NCBI GenBank assembly: GCA_947396885.1
Contig: OX377202.1
Coordinates: 21,762,001-21,826,000 of the forward strand
Direction of reading: 5' to 3'
Source: Heligmosomoides polygyrus polygyrus
Taxonomy: Eukaryota; Nematoda; Chromadorea; Rhabditida; Heligmosomidae
DNA: 64,000 nt
Shown: positions 1 through 11,880 of the stretch, piece after piece
Numbering within the stretch: the stretch's first letter is position 1
Layout: the number at the start of each line of letters is the position of its first letter
Translations under genes and position numbers: made by a program
The notes under the pieces: generated by a model
What the model saw: the letters and a program-made list of their open reading frames with translations, nothing else
Told to the model about the DNA's origin: nothing
Databases searched by the model: none

Positions 1-162
1 GCTGGAGTTGATGTTCTCCTTGGACGAAAGGAATATGACAACGGTAGTGGTTGGTGGTCCATGGTCTTGAAAGAACTCGAAGTTGAACAATTGCGGTCAT
101 TACTGCTTTATAGTGGTAGGCCCGCAATTGTAGGCTCTAGGACACGCTTCTACCACAAGTAA
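1..162 (+). CDS. open frame running in from the window edge, possible 3' exon
   Basis: The first frame is open from base 1 and stops at a TAA at 160-162, giving 53 residues. It includes a WWSMVLKELEVEQLRSLL stretch that reads like a real helix. A GTAAG donor-like string overlaps the stop, so it could instead be an exon ending near 157. No family is recognised. A 53-codon open frame at a window edge is only weak evidence, so this is a placeholder for someone with the upstream sequence. Confidence 0.2.
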   Translation, partial: AGVDVLLGRKEYDNGSGWWSMVLKELEVEQLRSLLLYSGRPAIVGSRTRFYHK

Positions 163-916
163 GACTTTTCTCAACATGTTTTATTGAAAACTGCATATAA
201 CGAGGAAAAAACGGCCAACGTTTTTCTTCAACTCAACTCACTACTCGATATAACTCTACTGTTGACTAAGCAGTCCTTGACTGGTATTGTATGAGTTGTG
301 GGTTTACTATTCCTGTTTTAATGTTAGAAAGTTTTACCATCACGGTACGCACAGTTGCCTGGCAACATTCTAGCTATGACGGTGTTTCAAATGCACAGGA
401 CTGCCATCATTAATCAATCAACAATAGAAGCCGGTTTGCTTCCGAAAAATTTGAGGTAATTTTCAACAAAAGAAGGAATCGTCCTTGTAGGATCCTCCAA
501 CAATCATCACCATCAAAGATTGATCCTCCAGCTATCATCCACTTTCTGTTCGCTTTATAAACGAGTCAAGTTCTCTCCTTCTACCTTTTTCACTGAAGAT
601 GCTACTAAATAACCAGTGTGTGGACGTCGCAATAAGGGCATATTGCGCCGGCAGCCCCCACTGTTCAGAAAAGCATCATTTAAGAAGCGACAAGATCGCA
701 TCAGTTAAGAGAGGTAAAACGTGTGTGCCTCTCAGTAGAATTCATACCGTAGGACATAAAGAGGTGTATTATAGGTAGCATTCCATGTTAGGTCGCAAAA
801 TCTACTTCCTCCCTGAAGCCATGGGTACAAAAACATGCGCTTCTTCTAGCGGGATCAATCTCCAGAAGACTTTAAGATGTTTTCGTTAGAATGTAGCTTT
901 GCTTAAATTACGAAAA
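163..916. other. no gene recognised
   Basis: No coding frame with recognisable domains, no RNA gene and no clear repeat was seen here. The base composition is ordinary AT-rich intergenic sequence. Confidence 0.5.
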
Positions 917-1262
917 AGAATATATAGTATATATATATATACCTTTCAGTTAAAATTCAACGTTTTTCAAATAAAGTTCGAAGTTTTCAAAACGAATTCA
1001 ACGTTTTTCAAATCAAAATCTACGTTTTTCAGAACAAATTCAACGTTCTTCTGGAATCTTCCCTGTATAGCAGCATTGAATTTGCTTTAAAAAACGTTTA
1101 ATTTGATTAGAAGAACGTTGAATTCGTTTTGAACAATGTTGAATACAACGGTTTTCAAATCAGCTTCAACCTTTTTATACGGAGAAGATTACAGAAGAAT
1201 ATTGAAATAGATTTGAAAGCCTTGAATTTTAACTGAAAATGGTATATATACTATAAGAATGA
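917..1262. mobile_element. foldback MITE with internal short tandem repeats
   Basis: The ends are inverted copies of each other. The left end runs tatagtatatata, then ctttcagttaaaattcaa, and the right end is the reverse complement (gaattttaactgaaaa, then tatatatactata). Inside are several imperfect copies of a roughly 21-bp unit built on ttcaacgtttttcaaa. Copies in the left half are oriented one way and those in the right half are mostly opposite. The short ORF at 899-1090 (rich in FKTNSTFF) is just the translation of these tandem copies and is not a gene. This is a non-autonomous element; the superfamily cannot be told from the ends. Confidence 0.65.
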
Positions 1263-3056
1263 GAGCAGCCGCAATGTCCATGTTTATGTATTCGGCTTAC
1301 TAAATTCCAGGATCATCAAGGTGTTCAAGATCGACCTGCACCCTCCGGATTGGCTGAAAAGCTGCAGCGTGACAGAATAAGCGTCAAAAAGAATAGCTTG
1401 ATCTGTTGGATCTATCCTTCTGCCTGTTATACGCCTGAACAGATAGAACAAGGACATGGAAATCCAGCGGTGGAGGTAAGCTTTTGATGAAGTCATTTTT
1501 GCTGCAAATGGAAAGCAGCACGGTTTGAAAAGTTGCGTTAGAACCACTGGTGCCATTCAGCCATAATACCGCGTTCTACTGGGACACTTTGTCTACAGAG
1601 GCACTTCAGTTGTTCCTAGAGTGAATGGTTTAAGGCATTAGTCGCGCCAAAAAATGCTGGGTAGGCCAGAACAATGCATCAGAGCTAGAATTTCCACCCC
1701 CTCATCTACGCTCCAGCTCGCTTCCTTCCTGAGAGCAAAGTACTGAAGGTTTCTCTGATCTAGACGACAATGACGGGTTATGCAGCCGTCTAATGGCTTG
1801 CGAATTTTACTTTACTGATGGTCAAGGTCCTAGTTCCCCTTCGTAACCTTGGTCTTATTTCCGGGAGGAACTAGATGTGCTTTTTTATCTGGGCGTCCTC
1901 TGTACGGCGCCGCAATCATGCTCGTCGTGGGCATTAATTCAACGTTCCGCGCATCTTCAGTGAGTCTGCCATTAATTTGTTTGTTCGTCCACGGGGTTGC
2001 CGGCGAGGTGGGTCAGCACTACTTGGACCACCGATTGACAGATTGTCTTGAATGCTCTGCGCTGAAAGGCCAATCCATTTTAAGGATGCGCAACGTATTC
2101 TACCTTCCGAGGATATAGTATGCTCTAAACTGAGTTGCAGACACAGTGAAGTCTCTTCTCAAAGTAAAAGATTGAGGGCCCTAACAATATTCCGTAATGT
2201 TTATAAGGAACTGCACAGCAAGGGCGCTAGTTATCAATGAGATCATTCTTTTTTCCCAAAGGCAAGGTTTCGCCTCAACTGACAAAACTTAGTGTATTTT
2301 CCTTTTTACGAACTGCAGATTTGACGACGAACACCCAATCCAATCTTCTCTCTGACTTACCATTTCGTGACTGAGTAAATTATCTCTCATTAACTTAAGC
2401 TTTTTAGTTCTCCGGAGGTTGGTTTTGGGATCCGTACAGAAAGCAAAACGTGCCCGGATGAATCACGAGCGAGCTCCCGTTCCTGAGCATTGAAGGCAAT
2501 GCATTTTATTTTTATTTTTTTCAGCCAATAAACAGTTTTGGCTGTTCTACGAGTTTCTTCAGCTGGCAATCAGCTAAGGATGGAGTATTTCACTACAAAT
2601 ATTCTCTAAAAGCAAATTTTGTAGCTGTACAGGCGAACGCGGAGTAATTTGGATGGACAGTCTCAAGCAGTCAGAGTCAATAAATAAATACACATATCAG
2701 CCAACCTGACTTTTATCTTACGACATTGTCCTCAACACCAGCTTGGCGTTTGGAGCAGGGTGTCATAATAATACAAAACATTTATTGAAAATCGTAGTGC
2801 AACCCGTCGATCACAGACAATTTTGAAGCGGAAACCTATAAATCGAGTGGTTCGTTTCATAATGCTCTTCAGACCAATCCTTGTTTTGCTTAGCTGTCGC
2901 GCAGTGAAAGCATAGGTCCTGTACTTTGGCATGGCGTACACAGGAGGTTTAAACTTCCAAGCATTCTCGAGTTTTCAGTGTGCCGTGCGTGCGCAATCTA
3001 CTGCTTTTCACTCGAGTTATCCTGAGGCCGGACTCATTAACTTTGATTAATCTTAG
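1263..3056. other. no gene recognised; may hold a long intron of the downstream gene
   Basis: No recognisable coding exons were found on either strand. The 3' end (tttgattaatcttag) is a plausible splice acceptor for the malate dehydrogenase exon that follows. Upstream exons of that gene were looked for (the N-terminal GAAGQIG-type NAD-binding motif) and not seen. Confidence 0.4.
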
Positions 3057-3715
3057 GCGCAAAGCGAGAGCACAAGTTTGCTGCGTTCGCTATTCCTGAA
3101 ACCAATTTCTCGGCACTGTCTCGTCTCGATCACAATCGCACTGTTGCACAGCTGGCAATGAAGGCGGGTGTCAGACCTTCTGATGTGGAGAACGTCATCG
3201 TGTGGGGAAATCACTCGAACAATCGGTTTCCCGATGTCAGCCACGCTACCATTAGAAAGGGTCGTAGGACTGTTGGTGCTTACACTGCCGTCAACGACAT
3301 CAAGTATCTGCGTGGACCGTTCATTTCAACGATTCAAAAGCGACGAGCTGTCATTATCCAGAAACGCAAGTTCTCGTCGGCGATTACAACGGCGAAAGCA
3401 GCTTGTGATCATATGCACGATTGGCACTTTGATACCAATCCAGGCAAATGGGTGTCGATGGCTGTCCCTTCAGATGGAGCCTACGGCACCTCGTTAGGAC
3501 TCGTGTTCTCGCTCTCCGTGACTGTTGACCCGAACACAAAAGAATACAGCGTCGTATGGCATATTTCCGTAGATGACTTCGCGAGAGTTAAGCTCAGTGC
3601 CAACTATGAACTGGAGCAAGAGCGATTGAACGCTTTACGGATCGTCGGCGCTTCCGACACCGTGGATTTTCCTGTTCTTGTTCAAGGTCCCGCCATAGTA
3701 TCCAGTGCTACGTAA
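3057..3715 (+). CDS. cytosolic-type malate dehydrogenase, C-terminal exon (5' part not in window)
   Basis: This encodes the catalytic and C-terminal half of an NAD-dependent malate dehydrogenase (malate + NAD+ to oxaloacetate + NADH, cytosol). Visible motifs in order are NFSALSRLDHNRT (substrate-binding arginine region), then VIVWGNHSNNRFPDVSHA with the catalytic histidine of GNHS, then SSAITTAKAACDHMHDW, then a KWVSMAVPSDGAYGTSLGLVFS segment and a divergent tail ending at TAA 3713-3715. A splice acceptor (tcttag, AG at 3055-3056) precedes it and the frame enters in phase 1. The roughly 110-155 N-terminal residues with the Rossmann fold are absent from the window. The family is about 330 residues long. 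The frame is intact, so it is either the last exon of a gene with a long upstream intron or a 5'-truncated copy. Several substitutions in the C-terminal part are unusual. Confidence 0.7.
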
Positions 3716-3797
3716 ATCTCGATCCCCCTTACTGCTGTACCATGTGTAAAGAAAACGTTCTCAACAGTTTCCTACCGTCATTGTCGGCGAAACATGT

Positions 3798-3803
3798 AAT
3801 AAA
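3798..3803 (+). terminator. AATAAA polyadenylation signal
   Basis: A canonical AATAAA lies 83 bp after the stop codon of the malate dehydrogenase exon. An A-run follows about 10 bp later. The spacing suits the 3' end of that transcript. Confidence 0.5.
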
Positions 3804-5398
3804 ACATGTTTAAAAAAAGCGGCTCGGAGGGGGTCACTTTGCACTCAGTGGTTATCCACCTTTGTGGGAAGATTACAAATTTAATTTATAACGGAAGAAG
3901 CTTAGCTTACTTCACCACAGGAAAGCCGTGAAATTTTTTTTAATTTAGTGCAACATAAAACGTTTAAGTAGGCCTGCCTCATATAGTGATCCCTCCGAGC
4001 CGCCTTGGGCCCGATTTTGAGTCAAAGGTGAAGAAGTCCTCGTATGTGGTATATAGAGATACATGCGAGGCTCGTCGTTTATCCTCCACCTAGCACCACT
4101 GCACCCGCGAGTGCAAGGGTAAGGTCACCTGGTATCCTTCCATTGTAGGTTTGATCAAATTATATAGAATAAGCAATTTTAACAAATATCTTTATAATCT
4201 GGCAATATCACCTCACATATAAATTAACATAAACTCTCAACACTTGTTTAAATTATCACAGCACATGCGTGACATAAATTATTGATTCAGTGATTTCTGT
4301 TCCTTGCCGTCATTACTTTGTTGAGTACAATCCGTCGTTTGCAAACGGAGCTCACCTCCCCGATATGCACAGCGAGATTTGTGTCCGTTTGCCGACCGAC
4401 GAACGCCGGATTGTTCAGAATGTAATCCTTCGCACGACCCGGAGCGGCTGCTTCAGTCAACCCCGACACGATCTCTAGGATCTTCGCCGCTATGAAGATC
4501 ACTGCAGAAGTGCAGCAGGATTTCGGCGAGCTCAAGTACATGAACGTGGTAACGCACATCGGCAAGCAGCAGAAAGCAATCTCGCTGTGAAACGCATCAT
4601 CACCTGTCATTTTTTTCTGGCTATATACGAGCCGCTATGGTAATTTATTCTTATGGCCACTTAAACGCCTAAATATCGTGAACACATCATTGTTGTCAGT
4701 ATTCTTTTATGCAAATGAACGGTAGGATCTGTCAGTTTTCTCGAGCACTACACTCCACGTGCCTTGAAGACCAGAGAAAAGCAAAACTCATAGTGTATCT
4801 CGTAATCAGCGGAGAAAGCCCAAATGTGTAACGTCATGTAGGTATGACGAAAAACGAACTACGCTGGAAACGACATTGTAAAGGGAGTGGCAACTACTGC
4901 TCAATTCATATATTAGGTCACACCAATAGTTTTCGCAGCTGTAGCATTCGAACGTTATTCCTTTTGTTAATGGTATGTATTCGACGGCCGGTGACGGTCC
5001 CGCCTAGAATCGTTCCTAGCATAAAAAAGCACTTTTAAGAGCATATCAAATGCGCGATCGATATCTCATTAGATAACTGCCACGCGGATTACCTCTAACT
5101 TGGGTAATTAAACGTTTATTGTAATAGAAATAATGAAAATATGCACAAAAAGACACCTGAAATAAATCGGCCGATGATGAGTAAGACGAGCAAAAAGCTC
5201 CGCACCGTGCGGTGCCGAGCAGGCGACATATATACGCGGCCGCAGCCGCCGTCTCAAACATTCCTGCGTTGTCGGCGTCAACATCTCAAGCCTATGGCAA
5301 ACACAGCAATTTCTTGTATGAGAAAATGTGTTCTAGAGCAATAGTTATCCTACATGGGCTTAAAGAAACCTAAAGAGCTACGGAAGTCCACTTTTTCT
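3804..5398. other. mostly unannotated
   Basis: Apart from the weak coding-like patch at 4358-4590, nothing recognisable was found. The stretch at about 5190-5260 is GC-richer and carries a tatata string, which could be a promoter or LTR remnant, but this is not supported by a second feature. Confidence 0.4.
4358..4590 (+). pseudogene. coding-like remnant, family unknown
   Basis: Two overlapping frames together read like a protein end. One gives VRLPTDERRIVQNVIL. After a frame change near 4430 the other gives SVNPDTISRIFAAMK, then a charged stretch ending KYMNVVTHIGKQQKAISL and a stop at 4588-4590. The second frame has a TAA just upstream, so a single intact exon is excluded unless a splice acceptor was missed. 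It is either a decayed gene fragment or chance. No family is recognised. Confidence 0.25.
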
Positions 5399-5635
5399 CT
5401 ACTCGCGTTCGCGGTACTCCCGGCGGCTTGTGGTCGATGGTCCGTAGTGGTCGTCGATCATTTCCAGTTCGTTCCGCAACTCGTCGTGCTTCATTTCTAA
5501 GTCCGCTAGTTGCTCAGGTATGTCGCACAAAGCCGTGTGGTGGTTGATTGAGTTGCAGTAGTTGCACGCCTCTCTTTTCCTTCTGCACCGGTTACTTTCA
5601 TGAAGTGTATCCAGACAGAAGCGACACTTGATCAA
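5399..5635 (-). pseudogene. retrotransposon gag-type protein fragment with two CCHC zinc knuckles
   Basis: The 78-residue frame contains two perfect C-x2-C-x4-H-x4-C knuckles, CRFCLDTLHESNRC and CNYCNSINHHTALC, followed by an acidic coiled-coil-like segment (EQLADLEMKHDELRNELE). Such paired knuckles bind RNA in LTR-retrotransposon nucleocapsid regions. The closely spaced pair and the HHTALC second knuckle recall nematode BEL/Pao or gypsy Gag proteins. No protease, RT or LTR was found beside it, so it is an isolated fragment. A captured host zinc-knuckle gene is the alternative. Confidence 0.5.
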
Positions 5636-5639
5636 ACGT

Positions 5640-7645
5640 TTAAAAGTGCAACTACTGCAAAGTGCAGAGAAAAGTAGGGAGACTTTAAGCTAATTTTGCG
5701 ACCGCATAGAAAGTCTATTTTTGTGCCATGGATTTTCAACACGAATCTCGGAAACGGCATGTTATAATTGTACCCATGTTTGTGCTACGCAATGGGAGAG
5801 AATTGCTTAAAAACTAACGGTGGAGTAATGGTATAGCCTGGAAAAATAAAGAATAAAGGCCGTTATTCAAGCCTAGTTCCAACTCATCTACTCTGGAGAG
5901 ATGGAAGGCATGTTGGCTAGCGCAAAGAACTCGATCCAAGAACATGGAATCAGCTGCATTCGACAGCATGTGTCTCTTCCAAGCGTACTACGTATTATTA
6001 ATCAATACGCGCCTTGTTCCCTGAAGCCAAAGCCAAAATGATCTCTCCTTAGTTTAGCAGAAGACTTGTCACACCAGGGTTACCACTGTGCAGCGAAGAA
6101 AGGATACAAGTCACAACTTCATTCGGTTCTATCAGCTTCTTCAGAATTTGAAAGTGTTGTAAAACAATGAAGTCCTGATTTTACTCATGATGTGCCTGGT
6201 GCTGCGATTTCGCCCAATATGTATGACCAGGCGGTTGGACCTGAGAGAATGCCTATGACAACCATTAAAAGATTAGATGTGCTATATGATGCACGACTCA
6301 TACACAATGCAACACAAAAAGGTCTGTGAATGACTGGACATAATGTGCCTCCATGGATCTCAACGAACTTCAAGGCGTTTTTCAGAGCATCTGAATTGGC
6401 GTATGGTGACCATTAATGAAGTAGCTCAAGGCAGAATCCATGATGTCATTCGATTAGGGTAATAGTCAAAGATGATACTCTTTAAATACTTTGTCTAGAG
6501 ACAAAGTATTTAAAGAATTAAGCACACTTTTCGTGATAGCCGAAAAACCAACCCGATTTTAAGACATGGAGCTATACGGCTTGAACCTCTGAAGAGCTAC
6601 GCCAGAATCGAATCGAAGCTTACTAGCCACGATGCGATGGAGTAGCCTAGATCCCCAGCTGCAATGTACTGAAAGAAGACTATTTGTACGAGGAACACAA
6701 ATTCTCAAACAAATAGAGAGCTTCGTTCAAAACAGATGATTCAACAGAGAGAACCTGAGGAAAAAGGGCGGTCGGACTAGCTACCGTTTTATGTTGTCGT
6801 TAGGAATATTCATCAATACAACATCTCCCTGCAGTTGTAGGTTTGCAATAGCTTTTTAAATGTCAGCAGTAGCTCTATCTGAGAGGACGAGATTCAGGTA
6901 AGGTGCCTGATTTGCTCGAAGTCTTTCTTGGCGGTTAGCTTGAGATGTTCAACGACGATTCAAGATTGTACAGACATTTGACACAGCTATATTAAAAGCC
7001 AGCTGCAAAGATTCTTGTCGGTCATATGGGCCTGTGCACATTGTCGCTGCTGTTGCAACATGCTGCTTACAACAGCTCGTTTCACAGCAGTAGAGAGGCG
7101 TGAATCAAGGTGTCTTTGGAGCTTGGCTTACGGTGCAATTTCACGCCAACTGCTCTTGGCCAGAGTGCTGAGGTTGTGAATCCAACAGTTTCTCGGAGTC
7201 TGGGAGTTTTTCTTGTAAGTCTAATGTACTCATATTGTTGACTCAACATCCTGAAACATTCATTCGCTCACACTGATGCGTTTCGTGAAGTAGAACGCAA
7301 ACATGAGCTTATGCACCAGTTTTAGGCCATGCCAGAGCGTAGCAGTCGGATGGGGTGACGCAGATTGTACACAAACTGACGTGTATATAGGTGTAGTGCA
7401 AGTTAAAGCAAGAGGGGCCCGGGTCAAACTGTATGTCTCTCGCGAACTAAACGGGTAAAAGCTCATCCTCCACGTGGGAAATGCCGTGTCACATCGTACT
7501 TTTTTGAATGCTGATGAGCCGCCTCCCCTGTCCGTTCATTGCGCAAATCCATTTTCAAACCTCGCGTGGCACAAGATACTGACACTGAAAATGTCAGCCT
7601 TCACCCCCATTAATGACAATAATCAAGAATTAGAAATCGTCAAAA
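5640..7645. other. no gene recognised; contains a perfect palindrome
   Basis: No coding frame with a recognisable domain was found. A 36-bp near-perfect palindrome lies at 6480-6515 (separate entry). ORFs here are short and compositionally random. Confidence 0.5.
6480..6515. repeat. perfect inverted repeat, 17-bp arms, 2-bp centre
   Basis: Left arm ctttaaatactttgtct, centre ag, right arm the exact reverse complement. It would extrude as a cruciform or fold as an RNA hairpin. No neighbouring gene explains it. Confidence 0.8.
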
Positions 7646-7870
7646 GCTATATCAGTTCCTATCTAGGGAAGCACTCAGGTAAACGACGTGATGTAAACCC
7701 ATTCATAGAGAAACGCCAATTTTACTACCCACTCGTCTGAGGCATTCCACAACTTAGAGCCGACAGTGGCAAGATCAATTCCAAATCATGCAATCCCTGA
7801 AGTTAATGATCCATGAGAAATTAATCCTTTTATAAGAAAATGCCACTTTTTTACAAACAGTCCTTTGTAG
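7646..7870 (+). repeat. unclassified repeat family, copy 1
   Basis: This carries units resembling those at 11155-11370, 13485-14290 and 24440-25030. Shared landmarks are a (c/t)a(c/t)agagaaacgcca-type box, then a gcattc-aact-aga box, then a cgacagtggcaagatcaa-type box. The same order recurs twice here at lower identity. No protein is encoded. Confidence 0.5.
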
Positions 7871-7989
7871 TATTCTATCAGGGTGTCACACACGGAATGT
7901 CGCTTCAGACCGAAAAGTTAAATTCATGCAAAGCAAATAAACCAAAATTAATTTGGTAATATATTCTTCACAATTATCAAGAACCTTTC

Positions 7990-8226
7990 TCCAAGGTACA
8001 CGCAAAGATTGGATCCCATCCTTAGAGAAATGAGCTGGCCGAATCGAGGAGGTTTGTCACTCAAATCCAGATTTCTTCGTAGTTGGCGAACTTTTTCCCA
8101 CTCAAGGCGTGCTGCATCGTGCGGAATATGTGGTAGTCGGATCGGACAATGTCAGGGCTGTACGGCGGATGAGGCAAAAAGGTCCAACCAAGTTTCTCGA
8201 TTTTCTACTGAACGACTGCACAAGGA
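7990..8226 (-). pseudogene. mariner transposase, C-terminal fragment
   Basis: Reading the minus strand gives KIEKLGWTFLPHPPYSPDIV followed by RSDYHIFRTMQHALSGKKFA and NYEEI. This is the mariner signature around the third catalytic aspartate (PSDYH context). A stop follows shortly after, then further decayed frame. The fragment is cut at 8226 by the start of the LINE copy, so only the catalytic C-terminal part survives. Confidence 0.75.
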
Positions 8227-10637
8227 CATGGCATGTGGGGAGTGGCAGAAGAGGAGTGGAAAGGGTTCATGCAGGAAAGGGATCGGCCTGATAAACCCGG
8301 ATAGAAAACGAATTCTGGATCTGGCTATCGCCCACGACCTGGCTGTCTGTAGCACCTTCTTCGCGAAGAGGGAGAGCCAGAAGGTGACCTATGCTAGCGG
8401 AGGAAGAAGGACGGAAGTCGACCACATCCTGGTTCGAAGGGCTGCCCTGAAAACAGTCCGGGATGTGAAGGTCATTCCGGGAGAAGACGTGGCATCACAG
8501 CATAGACCCTTGGTAGCCGACCTTAGCACACCTCTACCCACCAGGCCCAAAGTGGGGACGGAACCCAGGATCCGATGGTGGAGACTGCGGGGCTCAGAGT
8601 GGAACGAGCTACGAAGGGCAGTGCTCGGAGTAGGCCTTTCAGACCCAGCTGGTCCCTTGAATGAAATCTGGAGGGGGTAGCCCAAACAATCCTGAGATGT
8701 GCCAAGGAAACCCTGGGAGAAACAAAGGAAGGAACCAGAGGGGATAAATCGGCATGGTTCTGGAACGAAGAGGTGCAGGCTGCGGTGAAAAGGAAGAAGG
8801 AGGCCTACAAGCTGTGGCAGAAGACGAGGGCACCCGAGCATCTCACAGCCTGCAGGAAGCTGAAGAGGCTGGCAAAAACAATTGTAGCGAAGGCAAAAAA
8901 CGCGGAAATGGATGCCCTGTACGAGAAACTAGACATGCCAGAGGGAGAGAAAATCGCCATCCGCCTGGCCAAGGCGCGTCATAGAGCTAGCCTCGACATT
9001 CGAGTAGTGAAGACTGTAAAGAGTGTTGAAGGTAGGGTGTTACGGAAGCCGGTCGAGGTCAGAGAGAGATAGGAGGAGTACTTCAAGGAACTCTTGAACG
9101 AGGAGTTTCATCGTCGGGAGGCCGAGGAAAAACAACCAACCATCCCACCCTAGACGCAGGAAGAGGTTCGCAGGGCCATAGGGAAGATGAAACTCGGAAA
9201 AGCAGCAAGGCCTGACGGTGTGCCAGTAGAGGCTTGGAAGGTGCTCGGGAACCTTGGAATCCACTGGCTGACGCAGTTCCTCAACAGAATCATGAAAGAA
9301 GGTAAGATGCCGGATGACTGGAGGAACAGCACCATAGTCCCCATATTCAAGCAGAAGGGAGACGCTTCCGAATGCTCCAACTTCCCGAAGGATCAAACTG
9401 ATCTCACACACGATGAAGATTTACAAACGACTGGTCGACTCAAGGCTGAGGGAGATGGTACCCATCTCCCAGGTGCAGTGGGACTTCATGCCTGAGAGGT
9501 CCACCACAGACGCCATCTTCATCGCTCGTCAGGTGATGGAGAAATATCGGGGGAAACGAAAACCCTGCTACCTGGCATTCCTGGACCTGGAGAAGGCCTA
9601 CGACAGGCTAGCTCGGGCCGTAATCTGGAGTGACCTTCGAGAGAGGGGTGTCCCGGAACGTCTGATCACGGTCATAAGGGACATGAACAAGGGCTCCAAA
9701 GCAGCGATACGAACTCCACACGGAGTGACAAGAAAAGTGGACATCACAGTGGGGATACACCAAGGGTCGGCTCTGAGCCCGTTACTCTTCCTGCTGACGC
9801 TTGACTCTATAGTGAACCACCTTGAGGAAAGCCCTCTCAGAACGATCCTCTACCTGGACGACATCGCCCTGTAGCCGACAACCAGGAGGAGCTGGAGGAG
9901 AAGGTGCAGCTGTGGCAGAGAGCCCTCGCAGATAACGGCCTACGGCTGAATGTGAAGAAGACGAAGTTCATCAGCTCTGAGCAGTGCGCTGGATCGATCC
10001 TAGACTGCCAAAGGAAACGATCGAGAAGGTAAAGAATTCCGCTACCTCGGAAGTGACCTATCCGAGGAAGGAAGTGTGGACCAGGCGGTCGGGGAACGGA
10101 TAAGCGCAGCCTCAAGGGAAGGGAGTCCACAGGGATCCTCTGCGACCGTAGATGCTCCAGGACGCTCAAAGGCAAGCTCTATAGAACAGTTGTGAGACCT
10201 GCCCTCCTCTATGGCAGTGAGTACTGAGCCCTGGGTAAGGCGCAGGAGCGGCAACTGCACGCTGTGGAGATGAGGATGCTGAGGTGGGCATGTGTATGGA
10301 CCCGTCGGGACAGGGTGCGAAACGAGGATGTTAGGGTAGTGATGAAGACAGCCCCGATCTTGCTGAACATGAGAGAGCAGCGCCTGAGGTGGTATGGACA
10401 CGTCCTCAGAAGACCAGAGGATCACCCCACAAGGTTGGTCCTAGATTTCGAGACACCCGAAAAGCGTCCGAGAGGAGCGCCGAGGAAAAGATGGAAGGAC
10501 GTCATCAAGAGAGATCTCGCCGAAGTCGGCGCCACGGCAGATGACGCCCTTGATAGGATGAGGTGGCGACAGATCAGAAGAACAGCGGACCCTGCGACTG
10601 CGCAGGACTAAACGCTCAGGAGGAGGAGAAGAAGAAG
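8227..10637 (+). mobile_element. RTE-type non-LTR retrotransposon, 5'-truncated and broken
   Basis: The body holds decayed endonuclease and reverse transcriptase frames (next entry). The 3' end, just after the last stop codon (10609-10611), is a purine-rich ggaggagaagaagaag tail at about 10619-10637, like the GAA-type tails of the two RTE elements at 54.5-61.2 kb. The 5' end abuts a mariner fragment with no promoter or ribozyme visible, consistent with 5' truncation on insertion. Confidence 0.75.
8230..10611 (+). pseudogene. RTE endonuclease/reverse transcriptase, multiple frameshifts
   Basis: The frames in order are as follows. The endonuclease end is VTYASGGRRTEVDHILVRR followed by VIPGEDVASQHRPLVADL. 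A linker (8773-9072) follows. RT fingers are KMKLGKAARPDGVPVEAWK (9187 on). The palm contains YLAFLDLEKAYDR, GIHQGSALSPLLFLLTLDS and YLDD (9413-9874), where the catalytic YADD/FADD of relatives reads YLDD and a TAG follows four codons later. The C-terminal domain is LRWYGHVLRRPEDHP and RPRGAPRKRWKDV (10264-10611). It needs at least five frame changes or stops to read through, so it is dead. The reaction in live relatives is target-primed reverse transcription. Confidence 0.85.
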
Positions 10638-11154
10638 ACTGAACAAGGACATGTCAGCTCGATTTGGATTTAGATTTCAAGCAAGACTTAAAGTAGGATT
10701 TGAAGCAGGCAAGCTCTACTGCAAGCTCCAACTCCGATCTTGTCGGATCAGCTTCAACGGCAGTTCATGAAAGGTCGCTATCCAGGACAGGCGCCCGTCT
10801 CACATGTCTTCAAGACTTTCGTTGAGGTGGCAAAACCTCGAAACCACCGCTCGCTTTAGCGTTTAAAAACGACATTTTCGCCAAATGCAGCTACCAACGG
10901 ACGATGCGATTCCGCAGCGGATATCTTCAGTCTGAAATCGTATAACAGGCACGTGCACACAATCATTTTCTGGTCCATTATAGTCTGAAGGTTACAATTT
11001 TCGAAACCGATGAGGGAATGATGTAGGAAAAATGGAAAATGTGGAAAATGAAACGCCGCGAAAAACTACTCTCAGCTTATGCGAACGACAGTGAAAAGAA
11101 GGCCACAATGTTTCGACATTCCGCGTGAGACAACCTAATAAAACACGCAGTCGA
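10638..11154. other. no gene recognised
   Basis: Between the LINE tail and the next repeat copy, no coding or RNA feature was identified. Confidence 0.5.
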
Positions 11155-11370
11155 CAGTGGCAGGATCAACTCCAGACCAAGCGTTTTCTGAAGTACCTGT
11201 TCAATGTTAACTAAACCTTTCACAGAGAAACATCCTATTTATCAACACTTGACTGAAGCATTCCAGAACTCGAAGCTGACAACGGCAAGGACAATATCTA
11301 ACCAGCTGACAACTGAGGAATTTGAGCCAATGAAGTTAATATTTCGAGAAGGAATCTTTTCTTACAATCG
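11155..11370 (+). repeat. unclassified repeat family, copy 2
   Basis: A clear unit of the family also present at 7.7, 13.5-14.3 and 24.4-25.0 kb. It has a cgacagtggcaggatcaact box, then cctttcacagagaaac, then gcattccagaactcgaag, then a gacaactgagg box. It is non-coding. Confidence 0.6.
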
Positions 11371-11880
11371 GCTAGTGGCCAGTTCTTGTAGGCAACCGGG
11401 CCGAGCACATGAGAGCTCCAACATGTGGCACATATAATACACTAGCCTCAAAATAAGCCTCATCCTGGGATTCCTTTAATTGCTCAAACTATCCTCTCCT
11501 CCGCGTTAGCATGGAGGAGAACAGCTTGTATGCAAGGCTAGTCCTTTGGAAGGAATACAGTTGCCTCCCTTTATCACGCGCATGAGGAGACCGGAGAAAA
11601 TCCACTATACTTTCCTACGCACAGATTTACTTTAGGACAAGACATCCCTTAAACAAATTTAGATTATTAATGTAGCTTGTTTTTAGAGATTCTCTCTGTT
11701 ATGCATAAATCTGCCAAATACGGGTGAAGAGTAACGAGTACAAATAGGTGAGCCACACGTAATTAACAACAAAACTGTGTAACCTGATGTTGCAGATTCT
11801 TTTGTTGGGTCAGAACTCGAGCGGGACTCGTACACGCGCTTTTTTTCTTCAATATGATAGCAATATATTGGCCTGTAGGG
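11371..11880. other. no gene recognised
   Basis: Nothing beyond short random ORFs was seen. Confidence 0.4.
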
